DNA of 64,000 nt from Streptococcus parasanguinis (GTDB taxonomy: Bacteria; Bacillota; Bacilli; Lactobacillales; Streptococcaceae), in the NCBI RefSeq assembly GCF_032163505.1, contig NZ_CP134147.1, positions 710,501 through 774,500 on the forward strand, given 5' to 3'. The notes under the pieces are model-generated. The model was given only the letters and a program-made list of their open reading frames with translations, ran no database searches and was not told the DNA's origin. Shown here in pieces: positions 34,132 to 43,140 of this stretch. Each line of letters opens with the position of its first letter. Position 1 is the first letter of the stretch. Both the position numbers and the translations under genes were made by a program.

Positions 34132-35076
34132 ATGAAGAAAAAACTTGTAGCAGGTGCTGTGACCTTGCTATCAGTCGTAACACTAGCAGCGTGTGCCAAT
34201 GGCACAAACAAAGATATCGTGACCATGAAAGGGGACACGATTACAGTTTCTGATTTCTATAATGAAATCAAAAACAACCAAGGTGCTCAACAAGTTCTTT
34301 TCCAAATGACCATCAATAAAGTCTTTGAAAAAGAATATGGATCAAAAGTTTCTGATAAAGAAGTCGATAAAGAATTGGCTAAACAAAAGAAACAATTAGG
34401 CAAGCAATTCGATGCTTACTTGGCGCAACAAGGCTTGACGGAAGAAACAGCAAAGAAACAAATCCGTAGCAATATGTTGTTGGAATATGCAGTCAACCAA
34501 GCTGCTAAGAAAGATATCAAAGAGTCTGACTACAAGGCGGCTTTTGAATCTTACACACCAGAAGTAACAGCACAAATTATCAAGTTAGATTCAGAAGACA
34601 AAGCAAAAGAAGTGTTGGAAGCAGCTAAAGCGGAAGGTGCAGACTTTGCCCAAATCGTCAAAGACAATTCGACAGATACTGCTACAAAAGACAAAGGTGG
34701 CGAAGTCAAGTTCGATTCAGGAACAGCAGATATTCCATCTCAAGTCAAAGAAGCTGCCTTTAAGTTGGATGAAAATGGGATTTCAGATGTGATCACAGTT
34801 TCAGCAGGTCAAAACTATTCTGCTAGCTACTATATTGTCAAATTGAATAAGAAGACAGAAAAAGGTTCTGACTGGAAGAAATACGAAAAACGTTTGAAAG
34901 AGATCATTGTTGACGGTCGTAAGCAAGATACTAACTACATCCGTAGCATTATTGCAAAAGCGATGACCAATGCCAATATCAAGGTCAAAGATGATGCCTT
35001 CAAATCAACCTTCAACCAATATTTGCAAAATATCGGTGTTCAAACGAGCGATAGCAGTTCATCATCTAAAAAATAG
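34132..35076 (+). CDS. prsA: Foldase lipoprotein PrsA (peptidyl-prolyl isomerase)
   Basis: A 314-residue lipid-anchored foldase helping exported proteins fold at the membrane-wall interface. The lipobox is LAAC with Cys21. An N-terminal helical chaperone domain (about 22-140) is followed by a parvulin-like domain (about 140-240), seen as the stretch from VTAQIIKLDSEDKAKEV to FKLDENGISDVI, then a C-terminal helical part and a Ser/Lys tail. Some active-site residues of true parvulins look altered, as in the pneumococcal homologue PpmA, so isomerase activity is uncertain. Ribosome-binding site is GGAACGGAG. Confidence 0.93.
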   Translation: MKKKLVAGAVTLLSVVTLAACANGTNKDIVTMKGDTITVSDFYNEIKNNQGAQQVLFQMTINKVFEKEYGSKVSDKEVDKELAKQKKQLGKQFDAYLAQQGLTEETAKKQIRSNMLLEYAVNQAAKKDIKESDYKAAFESYTPEVTAQIIKLDSEDKAKEVLEAAKAEGADFAQIVKDNSTDTATKDKGGEVKFDSGTADIPSQVKEAAFKLDENGISDVITVSAGQNYSASYYIVKLNKKTEKGSDWKKYEKRLKEIIVDGRKQDTNYIRSIIAKAMTNANIKVKDDAFKSTFNQYLQNIGVQTSDSSSSSKK

Positions 35077-35105
35077 TTGACGGTTCCTTTTGGAACTTGT
35101 ATAAT
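35077..35105 (+). promoter_or_regulatory. Promoter of the alanine T-box operon
   Basis: TTGACG and TATAAT with 17-base spacing, one base after the prsA stop codon. The spacer holds a GGTTCC-TTTT-GGAACT inverted repeat. Confidence 0.82.
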
Positions 35106-35111
35106 GAAATA

Positions 35112-35275
35112 GTTGAGAATAAATCATTGTTACTCGGAATCAGAGAAGTGGCGGGGGTGCGAGCCATGGAAGAGAAATGATTTTGCTACTCGGCTGAGAC
35201 AATTGCATATAAAATGAAGAATGACAAGTTCATTGAATGAAGGTGGTACCGCGGTTTTTCGCCCTTCGTTTAGTG
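35112..35275 (+). promoter_or_regulatory. T-box leader, alanine-specific
   Basis: The conserved T-box AAGGTGGTACCGCG is at 35240-35253. Stem I can be traced: GTTGAG (35112-35117) pairs with CTCGGC (35189-35194), and AATCATT above it pairs with AATGATT. The internal loop between holds GCT (35185-35187), an alanine codon, as specifier. Downstream, GAAGG and GCG of the T-box can pair with CGC and CCTTC (35260-35267) to form the antiterminator. Uncharged tRNA-Ala binding would raise expression of the two following genes. A competing T-run terminator is not obvious. Confidence 0.9.
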
Positions 35276-35329
35276 GCTTGTCTTTTGTTTATGGGCAGTT
35301 GTCTGGAGCTTTTTAAAGGAGATCAAAAG

Positions 35330-35815
35330 ATGCGAACCTATCAAGTGAAACAAAAATTTCGATTGGGTGGCGAGCGGTTCGATATCAAAGATGAGTTGGG
35401 AAATGTTGAGTACCAGGTTGAGGGATCTTTTCTTAAGATTCCCAAGACTTTTACCATCTACGATAAGAATGGACAAGAAGTGAGCCACATTACTAAAAAA
35501 ACAATCAGCTTTCTTCCCAAGTTTGTGGTTGAGTTGAAGGATGGGGACCGCTTTTTTATCCATAAAAAGCTGACGCTCTTCAGGGATAAGTACGATATCG
35601 AAGATTTGGGACTTCGGGTACAAGGAAATATCTGGGACCTAGAATTCAAATTATTCGATGACCGGGATCAAATCGTCGCTGAGATTAGCAAGGAACTCTT
35701 TCATTTAACCTCTACCTACCAAGTATCGGTGTATGAGGATGAATACGCTGATTTAGTCATCTCACTTTGTGTCGCCATCGATTATGTCGAAATGTTAGAA
35801 GCTGGCGCAAATTAA
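35330..35815 (+). CDS. LURP-one-related (LOR/YxjI-like) protein
   Basis: A 161-residue soluble protein of the tubby-like LURP-one-related fold, function unknown in bacteria. The pattern is alternating beta strands with repeated short motifs: VKQKFRLGGERFDIKDELGNVEYQVEG (in its first part), FTIYDKNGQEV, and later DKYDIEDLGLRVQGNIWDLEFKLFDD. The start is ATG 35330, with AAAGGAG nine bases upstream; an in-frame ATG at 35237 lies inside the T-box and is rejected. It sits between the alanine T-box and alaS, so its synthesis responds to alanyl-tRNA shortage. Confidence 0.8.
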   Translation: MRTYQVKQKFRLGGERFDIKDELGNVEYQVEGSFLKIPKTFTIYDKNGQEVSHITKKTISFLPKFVVELKDGDRFFIHKKLTLFRDKYDIEDLGLRVQGNIWDLEFKLFDDRDQIVAEISKELFHLTSTYQVSVYEDEYADLVISLCVAIDYVEMLEAGAN

Positions 35816-35839
35816 TCTTAAAAAAATTAGGAGACAAAT

Positions 35840-38458
35840 ATGAAACAATTATCTAGTGCACAAGTCCGCCAAATGTGGCTTGATTTCTGGGCAAGCAAAG
35901 GCCACTCTGTAGAACCATCTGTTAGCTTGGTTCCAGTAAACGATCCAACACTTTTATGGATTAACTCAGGGGTTGCCACTCTTAAGAAATACTTCGATGG
36001 AACCATCAAACCTGAAAATCCACGGATTACCAATGCTCAAAAAGCCATCCGTACCAACGATATCGAAAACGTAGGGAAAACTGCTCGTCACCATACCATG
36101 TTTGAAATGTTGGGGAACTTCTCTATCGGAGATTACTTCCGTGATGAAGCCATTACGTGGGCTTATGAACTTTTGACAAGTCCGGAATGGTTTGATTTCC
36201 CTAAAGACAAACTTTACATGACCTATTACCCTGACGACAAAGATTCATACAACCGTTGGATCGCTGTTGGGGTAGATCCAAGTCACTTGATCCCAATCGA
36301 AGACAACTTCTGGGAAATCGGTGCGGGGCCTTCTGGACCAGATACAGAAATCTTCTTTGACCGTGGAGAAGCCTTTGACCCTGAAAATATCGGTCTTCGT
36401 CTGCTTGCAGAAGATATCGAAAACGACCGTTACATCGAAATCTGGAACATTGTTTTGTCACAATTTAACGCTGACCCTGCTGTTCCTCGTAGTGAGTACA
36501 AGGAATTGCCACACAAGAACATTGATACGGGTGCAGGTTTGGAACGTTTGGTAGCCGTTATCCAAGGGGCCAAGACTAACTTTGAAACAGACCTCTTCAT
36601 GCCGATCATCCGTGAAGTTGAAAAGATGTCTGGTAAAACCTATGATCCAGATGGCGATAACATGAGCTTCAAGGTGATTGCTGACCACATCCGTTCGCTT
36701 TCATTTGCGATTGGAGATGGGGCTCTTCCAGGTAATGAAGGACGCGGTTACGTTCTTCGTCGTCTCCTCCGTCGTGCTTCTATGCATGGTCAAAAATTGG
36801 GGATTGAAGGAACCTTCTTGTATAAATTGGTTCCAACTGTTGGGAAGATCATGGAAAGCTACTACCCAGAAGTACTTGAAAAACAAGAATTTATCGAAAA
36901 AATCATCAAGAGTGAAGAAGAATCATTTGCTCGTACCTTGAACTCTGGTCAACACTTTGCCCAAACCATTGTTGAAGACTTGAAAGCCAAAGGTCAAACA
37001 GTGATTGCTGGTCAAGATGTCTTTAAACTTTATGATACATACGGATTCCCAGTAGAATTGACAGAAGAAATCGCTGAAGAAGCTGGAATGACAGTCGATC
37101 GTGACGGTTTTGAAGCAGCTATGAAGGAACAACAAGAACGGGCGCGTGCATCGGCTGTCAAAGGTGGATCTATGGGGATGCAAAATGAAACCCTTCAAAA
37201 CATTACAGTTGAAAGTAGCTTCAACTACAATGCCAGCCAATTGCCTTCTAAGTTGGTGGCTATCGTAGCGGACAATGCAGAAGTAGAGGCTGTATCAGAA
37301 GGGACTGCATCATTGATCTTTGCAGAAACTCCATTCTACGCTGAAATGGGTGGACAAGTTGCGGACCATGGTCAAATCTTGGATGCTACAGGAAATGTCG
37401 TAGCTACTGTAACAGATGTACAAAAGGCACCAAATGGACAACCACTTCATACTGTTGAAGTTCTTGCTCCTCTTGCCTTGAACCAAGAATACACCTTGGC
37501 GATCGATACCAATCGTCGTCATCGTGTCATGAAGAACCACACTGCAACTCACTTGCTCCATGCCGCTCTTCACAATATCCTTGGGAACCACGCAACCCAA
37601 GCAGGATCTCTCAACGAAGTAGAATTCCTTCGCTTTGACTTTACCCACTTCCAAGCCGTAACTCCTGAAGAATTGCGCGCTATTGAACAACAAGTCAATG
37701 AAAAGATTTGGGAAGCGATCGCAGTCGAAACGATTGAAACAGATATCGATACTGCTAAAGAAATGGGAGCCATGGCCCTCTTTGGTGAAAAATACGGTAA
37801 AGAAGTCCGTGTTGTAACGATCGGTGATTACTCTGTTGAGCTCTGTGGTGGTACTCACGTAGGCAACACTTCTGAAATTGGTCTCTTCAAGATTGTCAAA
37901 GAAGAAGGGATCGGATCAGGAACTCGTCGTATCTTGGCAGTGACTGGTAAGGAAGCCTTCGAAGCTTATCGTGAACAAGAAGATGCACTGAAAGCAGTCG
38001 CAGCAACCTTGAAAGCACCTCAACTTAAGGAAGTCCCTCACAAGGTGGAAGGTCTTCAAGAACAACTCCGTCAATTGCAAAAAGAAAATGCAGAATTGAA
38101 GGAAAAAGCGGCAGCAGCGGCAGCAGGCGATGTCTTCAAGAATGTTCAAGAAGCAAATGGACACCGTTACATTGCCAGCCAAGTTTCTGTATCAGATGCA
38201 GGTGCTCTTCGTACCTTTGCGGATAACTGGAAACAAAAAGATTACTCTGACGTCCTTGTTCTTGTCGCAGCTATCGGTGACAAGGTCAATGTCCTTGTAG
38301 CTAGCAAGACAAAAGAGGTCCATGCAGGTAATGTGATCAAAGAATTGGCTCCAATCGTCGATGGACGTGGTGGTGGTAAACCAGACATGGCCATGGCAGG
38401 AGGAAGCAACCAAGCTAAAATCCAAGAATTGTTGGATGCTGTAGCAGGTAAATTGTAA
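35840..38458 (+). CDS. alaS: Alanyl-tRNA synthetase
   Basis: An 872-residue class II synthetase charging tRNA-Ala. Domains in order: catalytic core (about 1-240, beginning [16 protein letters not shown], with [16 protein letters not shown]), tRNA-recognition domain (about 245-450), editing domain with zinc-type motif HTATHLLH (about 567-574) and CGGTH (about 672-676), and C-terminal coiled-coil and DHHA1 domain ending [14 protein letters not shown]. Full length for the family. TAGGAG ribosome-binding site before ATG 35840. It is 24 bases after the LOR gene, under the same T-box. Confidence 0.98.
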   Translation: MKQLSSAQVRQMWLDFWASKGHSVEPSVSLVPVNDPTLLWINSGVATLKKYFDGTIKPENPRITNAQKAIRTNDIENVGKTARHHTMFEMLGNFSIGDYFRDEAITWAYELLTSPEWFDFPKDKLYMTYYPDDKDSYNRWIAVGVDPSHLIPIEDNFWEIGAGPSGPDTEIFFDRGEAFDPENIGLRLLAEDIENDRYIEIWNIVLSQFNADPAVPRSEYKELPHKNIDTGAGLERLVAVIQGAKTNFETDLFMPIIREVEKMSGKTYDPDGDNMSFKVIADHIRSLSFAIGDGALPGNEGRGYVLRRLLRRASMHGQKLGIEGTFLYKLVPTVGKIMESYYPEVLEKQEFIEKIIKSEEESFARTLNSGQHFAQTIVEDLKAKGQTVIAGQDVFKLYDTYGFPVELTEEIAEEAGMTVDRDGFEAAMKEQQERARASAVKGGSMGMQNETLQNITVESSFNYNASQLPSKLVAIVADNAEVEAVSEGTASLIFAETPFYAEMGGQVADHGQILDATGNVVATVTDVQKAPNGQPLHTVEVLAPLALNQEYTLAIDTNRRHRVMKNHTATHLLHAALHNILGNHATQAGSLNEVEFLRFDFTHFQAVTPEELRAIEQQVNEKIWEAIAVETIETDIDTAKEMGAMALFGEKYGKEVRVVTIGDYSVELCGGTHVGNTSEIGLFKIVKEEGIGSGTRRILAVTGKEAFEAYREQEDALKAVAATLKAPQLKEVPHKVEGLQEQLRQLQKENAELKEKAAAAAAGDVFKNVQEANGHRYIASQVSVSDAGALRTFADNWKQKDYSDVLVLVAAIGDKVNVLVASKTKEVHAGNVIKELAPIVDGRGGGKPDMAMAGGSNQAKIQELLDAVAGKL

Positions 38459-38466
38459 TCATCGGA

Positions 38467-38496
38467 GAGGTTGGATGTTTGTCCAACCTCTTTTTT
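38467..38496 (+). terminator. Terminator after alaS
   Basis: GAGGTTGGA pairs with TCCAACCTC, followed by six T residues. Confidence 0.92.
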
Positions 38497-38539
38497 CAAA
38501 AAAAAAGCAGATCCAATTAGAAAAAGATTGCAACAAAAA

Positions 38540-38561
38540 AACCTTTCCGTCTGGAAAGGTT
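38540..38561. repeat. Extra copy of the nrdF terminator hairpin
   Basis: ACCTTTCC-GTCT-GGAAAGGT differs by one loop base from the nrdF terminator at 38805-38824 and lies on the other side of the palindromic element. Confidence 0.8.
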
Positions 38562-38566
38562 TCAGA

Positions 38567-38734
38567 TTGAAGATAAAGTCTTCTAAAAAACTTTTCTTAG
38601 GTGAGTACGGACGTCAGCGAACTTCAAAGAAGTTCCTTGACTTAGTTTTGGACCTAAGGTTCCAAAACTCCCGAGTGCTAGAAACATGATTGTTTCTAGC
38701 ACTTTTCTCACGGCGGAAAGTTTTTAATCTTCAA
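38567..38734. repeat. 168-bp imperfect palindromic element with three inner hairpins
   Basis: The ends TTGAAGAT (38567-38574) and ATCTTCAA (38727-38734) are perfect inverted repeats, extended inward by AAAAACTTTTC/GGAAAGTTTTT and GTGAG/CTCAC. Inside are three hairpins: GAACTTC-AAA-GAAGTTC (38619-38635), GTTTTGGA/TCCAAAAC (38645-38668) and a perfect 11-bp GTGCTAGAAAC/GTTTCTAGCAC (38675-38702). No ORF is present. It looks like a non-coding mobile repeat (MITE-like) or a structured RNA. Confidence 0.65.
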
Positions 38735-38800
38735 AAAATAAAAGTCATTTTTTGAAAATCATCTATCTGTTTTATGTAAAACAATAGGTTGTCTATATTT

Positions 38801-38829
38801 AAAAACCTTTCCATCTGGAAAGGTTTTTG
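38801..38829. terminator. Terminator of nrdF (bidirectional stem)
   Basis: AAAAACCTTTCC-ATCT-GGAAAGGTTTTT, symmetric, three bases after the leftward nrdF stop codon. Confidence 0.88.
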
Positions 38830-38831
38830 TC

Positions 38832-39791
38832 TTATAGGCCGTAGTTGTAATCGTCCTCCTGCATAGCTTCTACTTCACCGAGAAGGTAACCATTTCCGAC
38901 TTGAGAGAAGAAGTCGTGGTTAGAGGTACCGGTTGAGATTCCGTTCATGACGATTGGGTTAACGTCATCTGCTGAGTCTGGGAAAAGCGGATCTTGTCCC
39001 AAGTTCATGAGGGCTTTATTAGCATTGTAGCGAAGGAAGGTCTTGACTTCCTCAGTCCAGCCCACACCATCATAGAGGCTCTCTGTGTAACCTTCTTCAT
39101 TCTCATAGAGGGTGTAGAGCAGATCATACATCCACTCTTTGAGTTTTTCTTGTTCTTCTTCTGGTAATTCGTTAAATCCAAGTTGGAACTTGTAGCCGAT
39201 ATAGGTTCCGTGAACAGATTCGTCCCGAATGATCAACTTGATGATTTCAGCTACGTTGGCTAATTTGTTGTTTCCAAGATAGTAGAGAGGTGTGAAGAAA
39301 CCAGAGTAGAAGAGGAAGGTTTCAAGGAAAACGCTGGCGACTTTCTTTTCAAGGGGAGTTCCATTGAGGTAGATTTCGTTGATGATTTCTGCCTTCTTTT
39401 GAAGGAAAGGATTGGTGTTGGTCCATTCGAAAATCTCTTCGATTTCTGACTTAGTATTCAAAGTAGAAAAGATAGAAGAGTAAGACTTAGCATGGACAGA
39501 TTCCATGAATTGGATGTTGTTAAAGACAGCTTCTTCATGGGGAGTACGAATATCCGCACGAAGAGCTTGAACACCTGTTTCAGATTGCATGGTATCTAGA
39601 AGGGTTAATCCCCCAAAGACTTTACCAACTAGGTCTTTTTCTTTATTCGACAACTTTCTCCAGTCATCCAAGTCGTTTGACAAAGGGATACGTGTATCCA
39701 ACCAGAATTGCTCTGTCAGTTTTTCCCAGGTCGATTTATCGATGACATCTTCGATCGCATTCCAGTTAATGGCTTTGTAGTATGTTTCCAT
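38832..39791 (-). CDS. nrdF: Class Ib ribonucleotide reductase, small (beta) subunit
   Basis: A 319-residue protein carrying the metal-tyrosyl radical cofactor (dimanganese or diiron) used by NrdE to reduce ribonucleoside diphosphates. Metal-ligand regions are present: DTMQSETG with the first Glu, ESVHAKSYSSIF with Glu and His, and the late IRDESVHGTYIG with Glu and His; the radical Tyr lies in the SYSSIF stretch. Start at ATG 39791, eight bases after GAAAG; the ATG two codons upstream is too close to that site. It has its own extended -10 promoter and lies downstream of nrdE with a terminator between, so it can be expressed separately. Confidence 0.95.
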   Translation of the reverse strand: METYYKAINWNAIEDVIDKSTWEKLTEQFWLDTRIPLSNDLDDWRKLSNKEKDLVGKVFGGLTLLDTMQSETGVQALRADIRTPHEEAVFNNIQFMESVHAKSYSSIFSTLNTKSEIEEIFEWTNTNPFLQKKAEIINEIYLNGTPLEKKVASVFLETFLFYSGFFTPLYYLGNNKLANVAEIIKLIIRDESVHGTYIGYKFQLGFNELPEEEQEKLKEWMYDLLYTLYENEEGYTESLYDGVGWTEEVKTFLRYNANKALMNLGQDPLFPDSADDVNPIVMNGISTGTSNHDFFSQVGNGYLLGEVEAMQEDDYNYGL

Positions 39792-39829
39792 TTGCATCAC
39801 TTTCTTTTTCTATTCATTCAATCGTTACT

Positions 39830-39838
39830 ATTCTACCA
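39830..39838 (-). promoter_or_regulatory. Extended -10 promoter of nrdF
   Basis: Minus-strand TGG-TAGAAT, 38 bases upstream of the nrdF start codon. Confidence 0.6.
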
Positions 39839-39857
39839 TAAATTGATAGAATACCGC

Positions 39858-39882
39858 ACAAAAAGTCGGCGAACCGACTTTT
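39858..39882 (-). terminator. Terminator of nrdE
   Basis: AAAAGTCGG-CGAA-CCGACTTTT; on the minus strand a T-run follows, 22 bases after the nrdE stop codon. Confidence 0.88.
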
Positions 39883-39904
39883 GATAGCTATCTAGGATAG
39901 CGGA

Positions 39905-42064
39905 TTAGATGACACAGCTTTCACATTGGTTGGCGCCAACTTCTCCACCATCATCTGTAAAGGTACGGACGTAGTAGATAGACTTGATACCCTTGTTAAA
40001 GGCGTAGTTCCGAAGGATAGACAAGTCACGAGTGGTTTGTTTGTTTTCAGTTTTCCATTCGTAAAGACCCTTTGGAATATCGCTACGCATAAAGAGAGTC
40101 AGTGAAAGACCTTGGTCTACGTGTTCAGTTGCGGCAGCATAGACATCGATGACTTTTCGCATATCCATGTCGTAGGCAGAAGTGTAGTAAGGAATCGTTT
40201 CCGTTGACAATCCTGCTGCAGGGTAGTAGATCTTACCGATTTTTTTCTCTTGGCGTTCTTCAATCCGTTGTGTAATTGGGTGGATAGAAGCAGAGACGTC
40301 ATTGATGTAGCTGATAGATCCATTTGGTGCGACAGCCAAGCGGTTTTGGTGGTAAAGACCATCTGCTTGAACTTTAGCACGCAGTTCTGCCCAATCCTCA
40401 GCACTTGGGATAAAGATATCTTTAAAGAGTTCTTTGACGCGATCAGATTTTGGTACAAATTCTCCAGTCGTGTACTTATCAAAGTAAGTACCATTGGCAT
40501 AATCAGATTTTTCGAAGTTGTGGAAGGTAACACCCCGTTCGCGCGCAATGTTGTTTGATTCTACGAGAGTCCAGTAGTTCATGAGCATGAAGTAGATGCT
40601 AGTGAACTCGACAGACTCAGGTGATCCGTATTCGATCAATTGTTGCGCAAGGTAGCTGTGAAGTCCCATTGCTCCAAGTCCGAACGAATGCGCCAGTTTA
40701 TTTCCGTGGTCAATAGTTGGAACGGCCACGATATGAGAGCTATCGGTGACGAAGGTCAAAGCACGAACCATGGCACGAATCGAACGTCCAAAATCAGGTG
40801 AAGTCATCATGTTAACCACGTTGGTTGAACCAAGGTTACATGAGACGTCTGTTCCCATTTGGACAAATTCTTGGGCATCGTTGATCAAGCTTGGTTCTTG
40901 AACTTGGAGGATCTCTGAACACAAGTTACTCATGATGATTTTCCCATCAACAGGGTTGGCCCGGTTAGCAGTATCGATGTTGACTACATATGGATAGCCA
41001 GATTCTTGTTGCAATTTAGAAATTTCAGTTTCCAAATCACGTGCCTTAATTTTAGTCTTGCGGATATTTGGATTAGCAACCAACTCATCGTATTTTTCAG
41101 TGATGTCGATGTAGTTAAATGGTACTCCGTATTCACGTTCCACAGAGTATGGGCTGAAGAGGTACATTTCCTCATTCTTACGAGCCAATTCATAGAATTT
41201 GTCTGGTACGACGACCCCAAGTGAGAGAGTCTTCACCCGAACTTTTTCATCAGCATTTTCTTTCTTAGTAGAAAGGAAGGCGATGATGTCTGGGTGGAAG
41301 ACGTTGAGGTAAACAACCCCAGCCCCTTGTCGTTGTCCCAATTGGTTAGAGTAAGAGAAGCTATCTTCAAAGAGTTTCATAACAGGTACGACCCCAGAAG
41401 CGGCTCCTTCATATCCTTTGATTGGTGCTCCAGCTTCACGAAGATTGCTGAGGGAAATCCCAACCCCACCACCGATACGTGAAAGTTGAAGGGCAGAGTT
41501 GATGGAACGTCCGATTGCATTCATATCATCGGTTACTTGGATCAAGAAACATGAAACCAATTCTCCACGGCGGGCACGACCAGCATTTAAGAAAGAAGGA
41601 GTCGCTGGTTGGTAGCGTTGGTGGATAATTTCGTTTGCGATGTCTCGCGCGATAGCTTCATTTCCATCTGCAAAATAGAGAGCATTGAAGAAGACACGGT
41701 CTTCCATGCTTTCAAGATAGTATTCTCCATCATTTGTTTTCAAAGCGTATTGGTTATAGAATTTGTAGGCCGCCATGAAGGACTTGAATTGGAAGTTTTG
41801 GTCTTTGATAAATTGGGCCAATTCCTCTAAAAATTCAGGACGGTATTTCTCGATAAAAGCTCTCTCAATGTAATTGTGCTCGAGAAGGTACTGAATCTTG
41901 TCTGTAATCGAGTCAAAGGTTTTAGTATTTGGTACAACATTTTCTTTAAAGAACGCATCCAAAGCTTCTTTATCTTTATGAAGCATGATTTGGCCGTTTA
42001 CTGGACGGTTGATTTCATTGTTAAGACGAAAATACGTCACATCTTCAAGAGATTTTAATCCCAT
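39905..42064 (-). CDS. nrdE: Class Ib ribonucleotide reductase, large (alpha) subunit
   Basis: A 719-residue catalytic subunit reducing ribonucleoside diphosphates to deoxy forms. Family features: the N-terminal region without an allosteric ATP-cone, the substrate-site segment around PATPSFLNAGRARRGELVSCFL with the first redox Cys, SNLCSEI with the thiyl-radical Cys, and the C-terminal redox pair in QCESCVI, which NrdH re-reduces. AAAGGAT ribosome-binding site before ATG 42064. It is 114 bases downstream of nrdH, with a strong hairpin between, so its level may be set by read-through. Confidence 0.97.
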   Translation of the reverse strand: MGLKSLEDVTYFRLNNEINRPVNGQIMLHKDKEALDAFFKENVVPNTKTFDSITDKIQYLLEHNYIERAFIEKYRPEFLEELAQFIKDQNFQFKSFMAAYKFYNQYALKTNDGEYYLESMEDRVFFNALYFADGNEAIARDIANEIIHQRYQPATPSFLNAGRARRGELVSCFLIQVTDDMNAIGRSINSALQLSRIGGGVGISLSNLREAGAPIKGYEGAASGVVPVMKLFEDSFSYSNQLGQRQGAGVVYLNVFHPDIIAFLSTKKENADEKVRVKTLSLGVVVPDKFYELARKNEEMYLFSPYSVEREYGVPFNYIDITEKYDELVANPNIRKTKIKARDLETEISKLQQESGYPYVVNIDTANRANPVDGKIIMSNLCSEILQVQEPSLINDAQEFVQMGTDVSCNLGSTNVVNMMTSPDFGRSIRAMVRALTFVTDSSHIVAVPTIDHGNKLAHSFGLGAMGLHSYLAQQLIEYGSPESVEFTSIYFMLMNYWTLVESNNIARERGVTFHNFEKSDYANGTYFDKYTTGEFVPKSDRVKELFKDIFIPSAEDWAELRAKVQADGLYHQNRLAVAPNGSISYINDVSASIHPITQRIEERQEKKIGKIYYPAAGLSTETIPYYTSAYDMDMRKVIDVYAAATEHVDQGLSLTLFMRSDIPKGLYEWKTENKQTTRDLSILRNYAFNKGIKSIYYVRTFTDDGGEVGANQCESCVI

Positions 42065-42124
42065 AATAATCCTTTTCTAGTTCAAAAAAATGAAGAGGAG
42101 AAGTCCTCTCTTTCCAAGTAAAAA

Positions 42125-42152
42125 GTCTAGTGTTAGGTTGCTAACGCTAGAC
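42125..42152 (-). terminator. Attenuator-like hairpin between nrdH and nrdE
   Basis: GTCTAGTGTTAG-GTTG-CTAACGCTAGAC (one G-U pair), followed on the minus strand by a T5 run. It would allow only part of the nrdH transcripts to reach nrdE. Confidence 0.8.
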
Positions 42153-42178
42153 CCTATTTAAGCAAAATACTGTGTTTA

Positions 42179-42397
42179 TTAAGAAAGTTTCTTCAACTTA
42201 GCTGGTTGAAAACCAGAAAATACCTCATCCGGTGTTTGAATAACTGGAGCAGCATTGAAGCCAAGGTTCTTAACATGCTCTACAAATTCTGGCTGTTCGT
42301 CTAAGTTAATTTCGCGGTATTCCACATGATTGCTATCGAGGAATCGCTTAGTCATTTTGCATTGAACACAATTATTTTTTGAATAAATGGTTACCAT
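42179..42397 (-). CDS. nrdH: Glutaredoxin-like NrdH redoxin
   Basis: A 72-residue thioredoxin-fold electron donor for the class Ib reductase, reduced by thioredoxin reductase. The redox motif is CVQC (10-13), and the C-terminal GFNAAPVI with cis-Pro and GFQPAKL are typical of NrdH. An AGGAG ribosome-binding site lies upstream of ATG 42397 with slightly long spacing. It is the first gene from a perfect -35 promoter with two NrdR boxes upstream. Confidence 0.96.
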   Translation of the reverse strand: MVTIYSKNNCVQCKMTKRFLDSNHVEYREINLDEQPEFVEHVKNLGFNAAPVIQTPDEVFSGFQPAKLKKLS

Positions 42398-42436
42398 TTC
42401 TTTTCCGTTCTCCTATCGAAATATAAATCTGTAAAC

Positions 42437-42465
42437 AGTATAAACAAAATCCAGCAACTTGTCAA
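42437..42465 (-). promoter_or_regulatory. Promoter of nrdH-nrdE
   Basis: Minus-strand TTGACA and TATACT with 17-base spacing, about 40 bases before the nrdH start. Confidence 0.88.
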
Positions 42466-42472
42466 CAAAATA

Positions 42473-42529
42473 AAACTAAATATTGTGCAAAGAGATGAAA
42501 TGGAGTTTTCAAAGCACAATATATTGTGG
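42473..42529 (-). promoter_or_regulatory. Two NrdR boxes upstream of the nrdH promoter
   Basis: A palindromic CACAATATATTGTG (42515-42528) and a weaker copy ending AATATTGTGC (42473-42488) resemble the 16-bp NrdR box. Their starts are 41 bases apart, about four helical turns. NrdR represses ribonucleotide reductase genes when ATP/dATP indicate sufficient deoxynucleotides. Confidence 0.8.
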
Positions 42530-42780
42530 TGAGTGAAAAGTGTGAAAATCGAAGAAATGGGATAGGAATAGGCTTTAAAGCATCTTTAATTAGTTATAAT
42601 TTTTTGGTGAATCAATATCCTGTGGTTAAACAGCTTCTTTTCATTGAAAGCGGAGGAAAATGTTACTTATAATATAGTAGAAAATTGAAAAGATATTTTC
42701 TCTGTTCTTCAGTTGCTTCTTAAAATGTATCTAAATTGGGATTTTTCGCAGTCTTTTTCTGTAAGTCAGTGATAAAAATC
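42530..42780. other. AT-rich gap between divergent nrdH and ptsH
   Basis: About 250 bases between the NrdR boxes and the ptsH promoter show no ORF with a ribosome-binding site and no strong hairpin. Confidence 0.5.
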
Positions 42781-42809
42781 TTGAAAAAAATTTCAAAAGA
42801 TGATATAAT
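42781..42809 (+). promoter_or_regulatory. Promoter of ptsH-ptsI
   Basis: TTGAAA and TATAAT with 17-base spacing plus TGA before the -10 box. Confidence 0.88.
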
Positions 42810-42872
42810 ACCAAATTGTAAGGGTTATCAAAAGGTAACTCAAAAACTATTTTTAAAAAGGAGAGTCAAACT

Positions 42873-43136
42873 ATGGCTTCTAAAGATTTCCACATCGTGG
42901 CAGAAACAGGTATCCACGCACGTCCAGCAACTTTGTTGGTTCAAACTGCTAGCAAATTTGCTTCAGATATTACTCTTGAATACAAAGGTAAATCAGTTAA
43001 CTTGAAATCAATCATGGGTGTTATGAGCCTTGGTGTTGGTCAAGGAGCAGACGTTGTAATCTCTGCAGAAGGTGCTGACGCTGATGATGCTATCGCAGCT
43101 ATTTCAGAAACAATGACTAAAGAAGGATTGGCTTAA
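42873..43136 (+). CDS. ptsH: Phosphocarrier protein HPr
   Basis: An 87-residue cytosolic phosphocarrier of the sugar phosphotransferase system. His15 (in TGIHARPAT) receives phosphate from enzyme I; Ser46 (in [11 protein letters not shown]) is the regulatory site phosphorylated by HPr kinase, which turns HPr into the co-repressor of CcpA. Through that form it governs the cre sites seen at arcA and glgB. AAAAAGGAG ribosome-binding site before ATG 42873. Cotranscribed with ptsI four bases downstream; codon usage is highly biased. Confidence 0.99.
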   Translation: MASKDFHIVAETGIHARPATLLVQTASKFASDITLEYKGKSVNLKSIMGVMSLGVGQGADVVISAEGADADDAIAAISETMTKEGLA

Positions 43137-43140
43137 AAAT

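Noticed and set aside
37310-37858. 182-codon antisense frame within alaS
   Set aside because: Fully inside a conserved synthetase gene; no independent signals.
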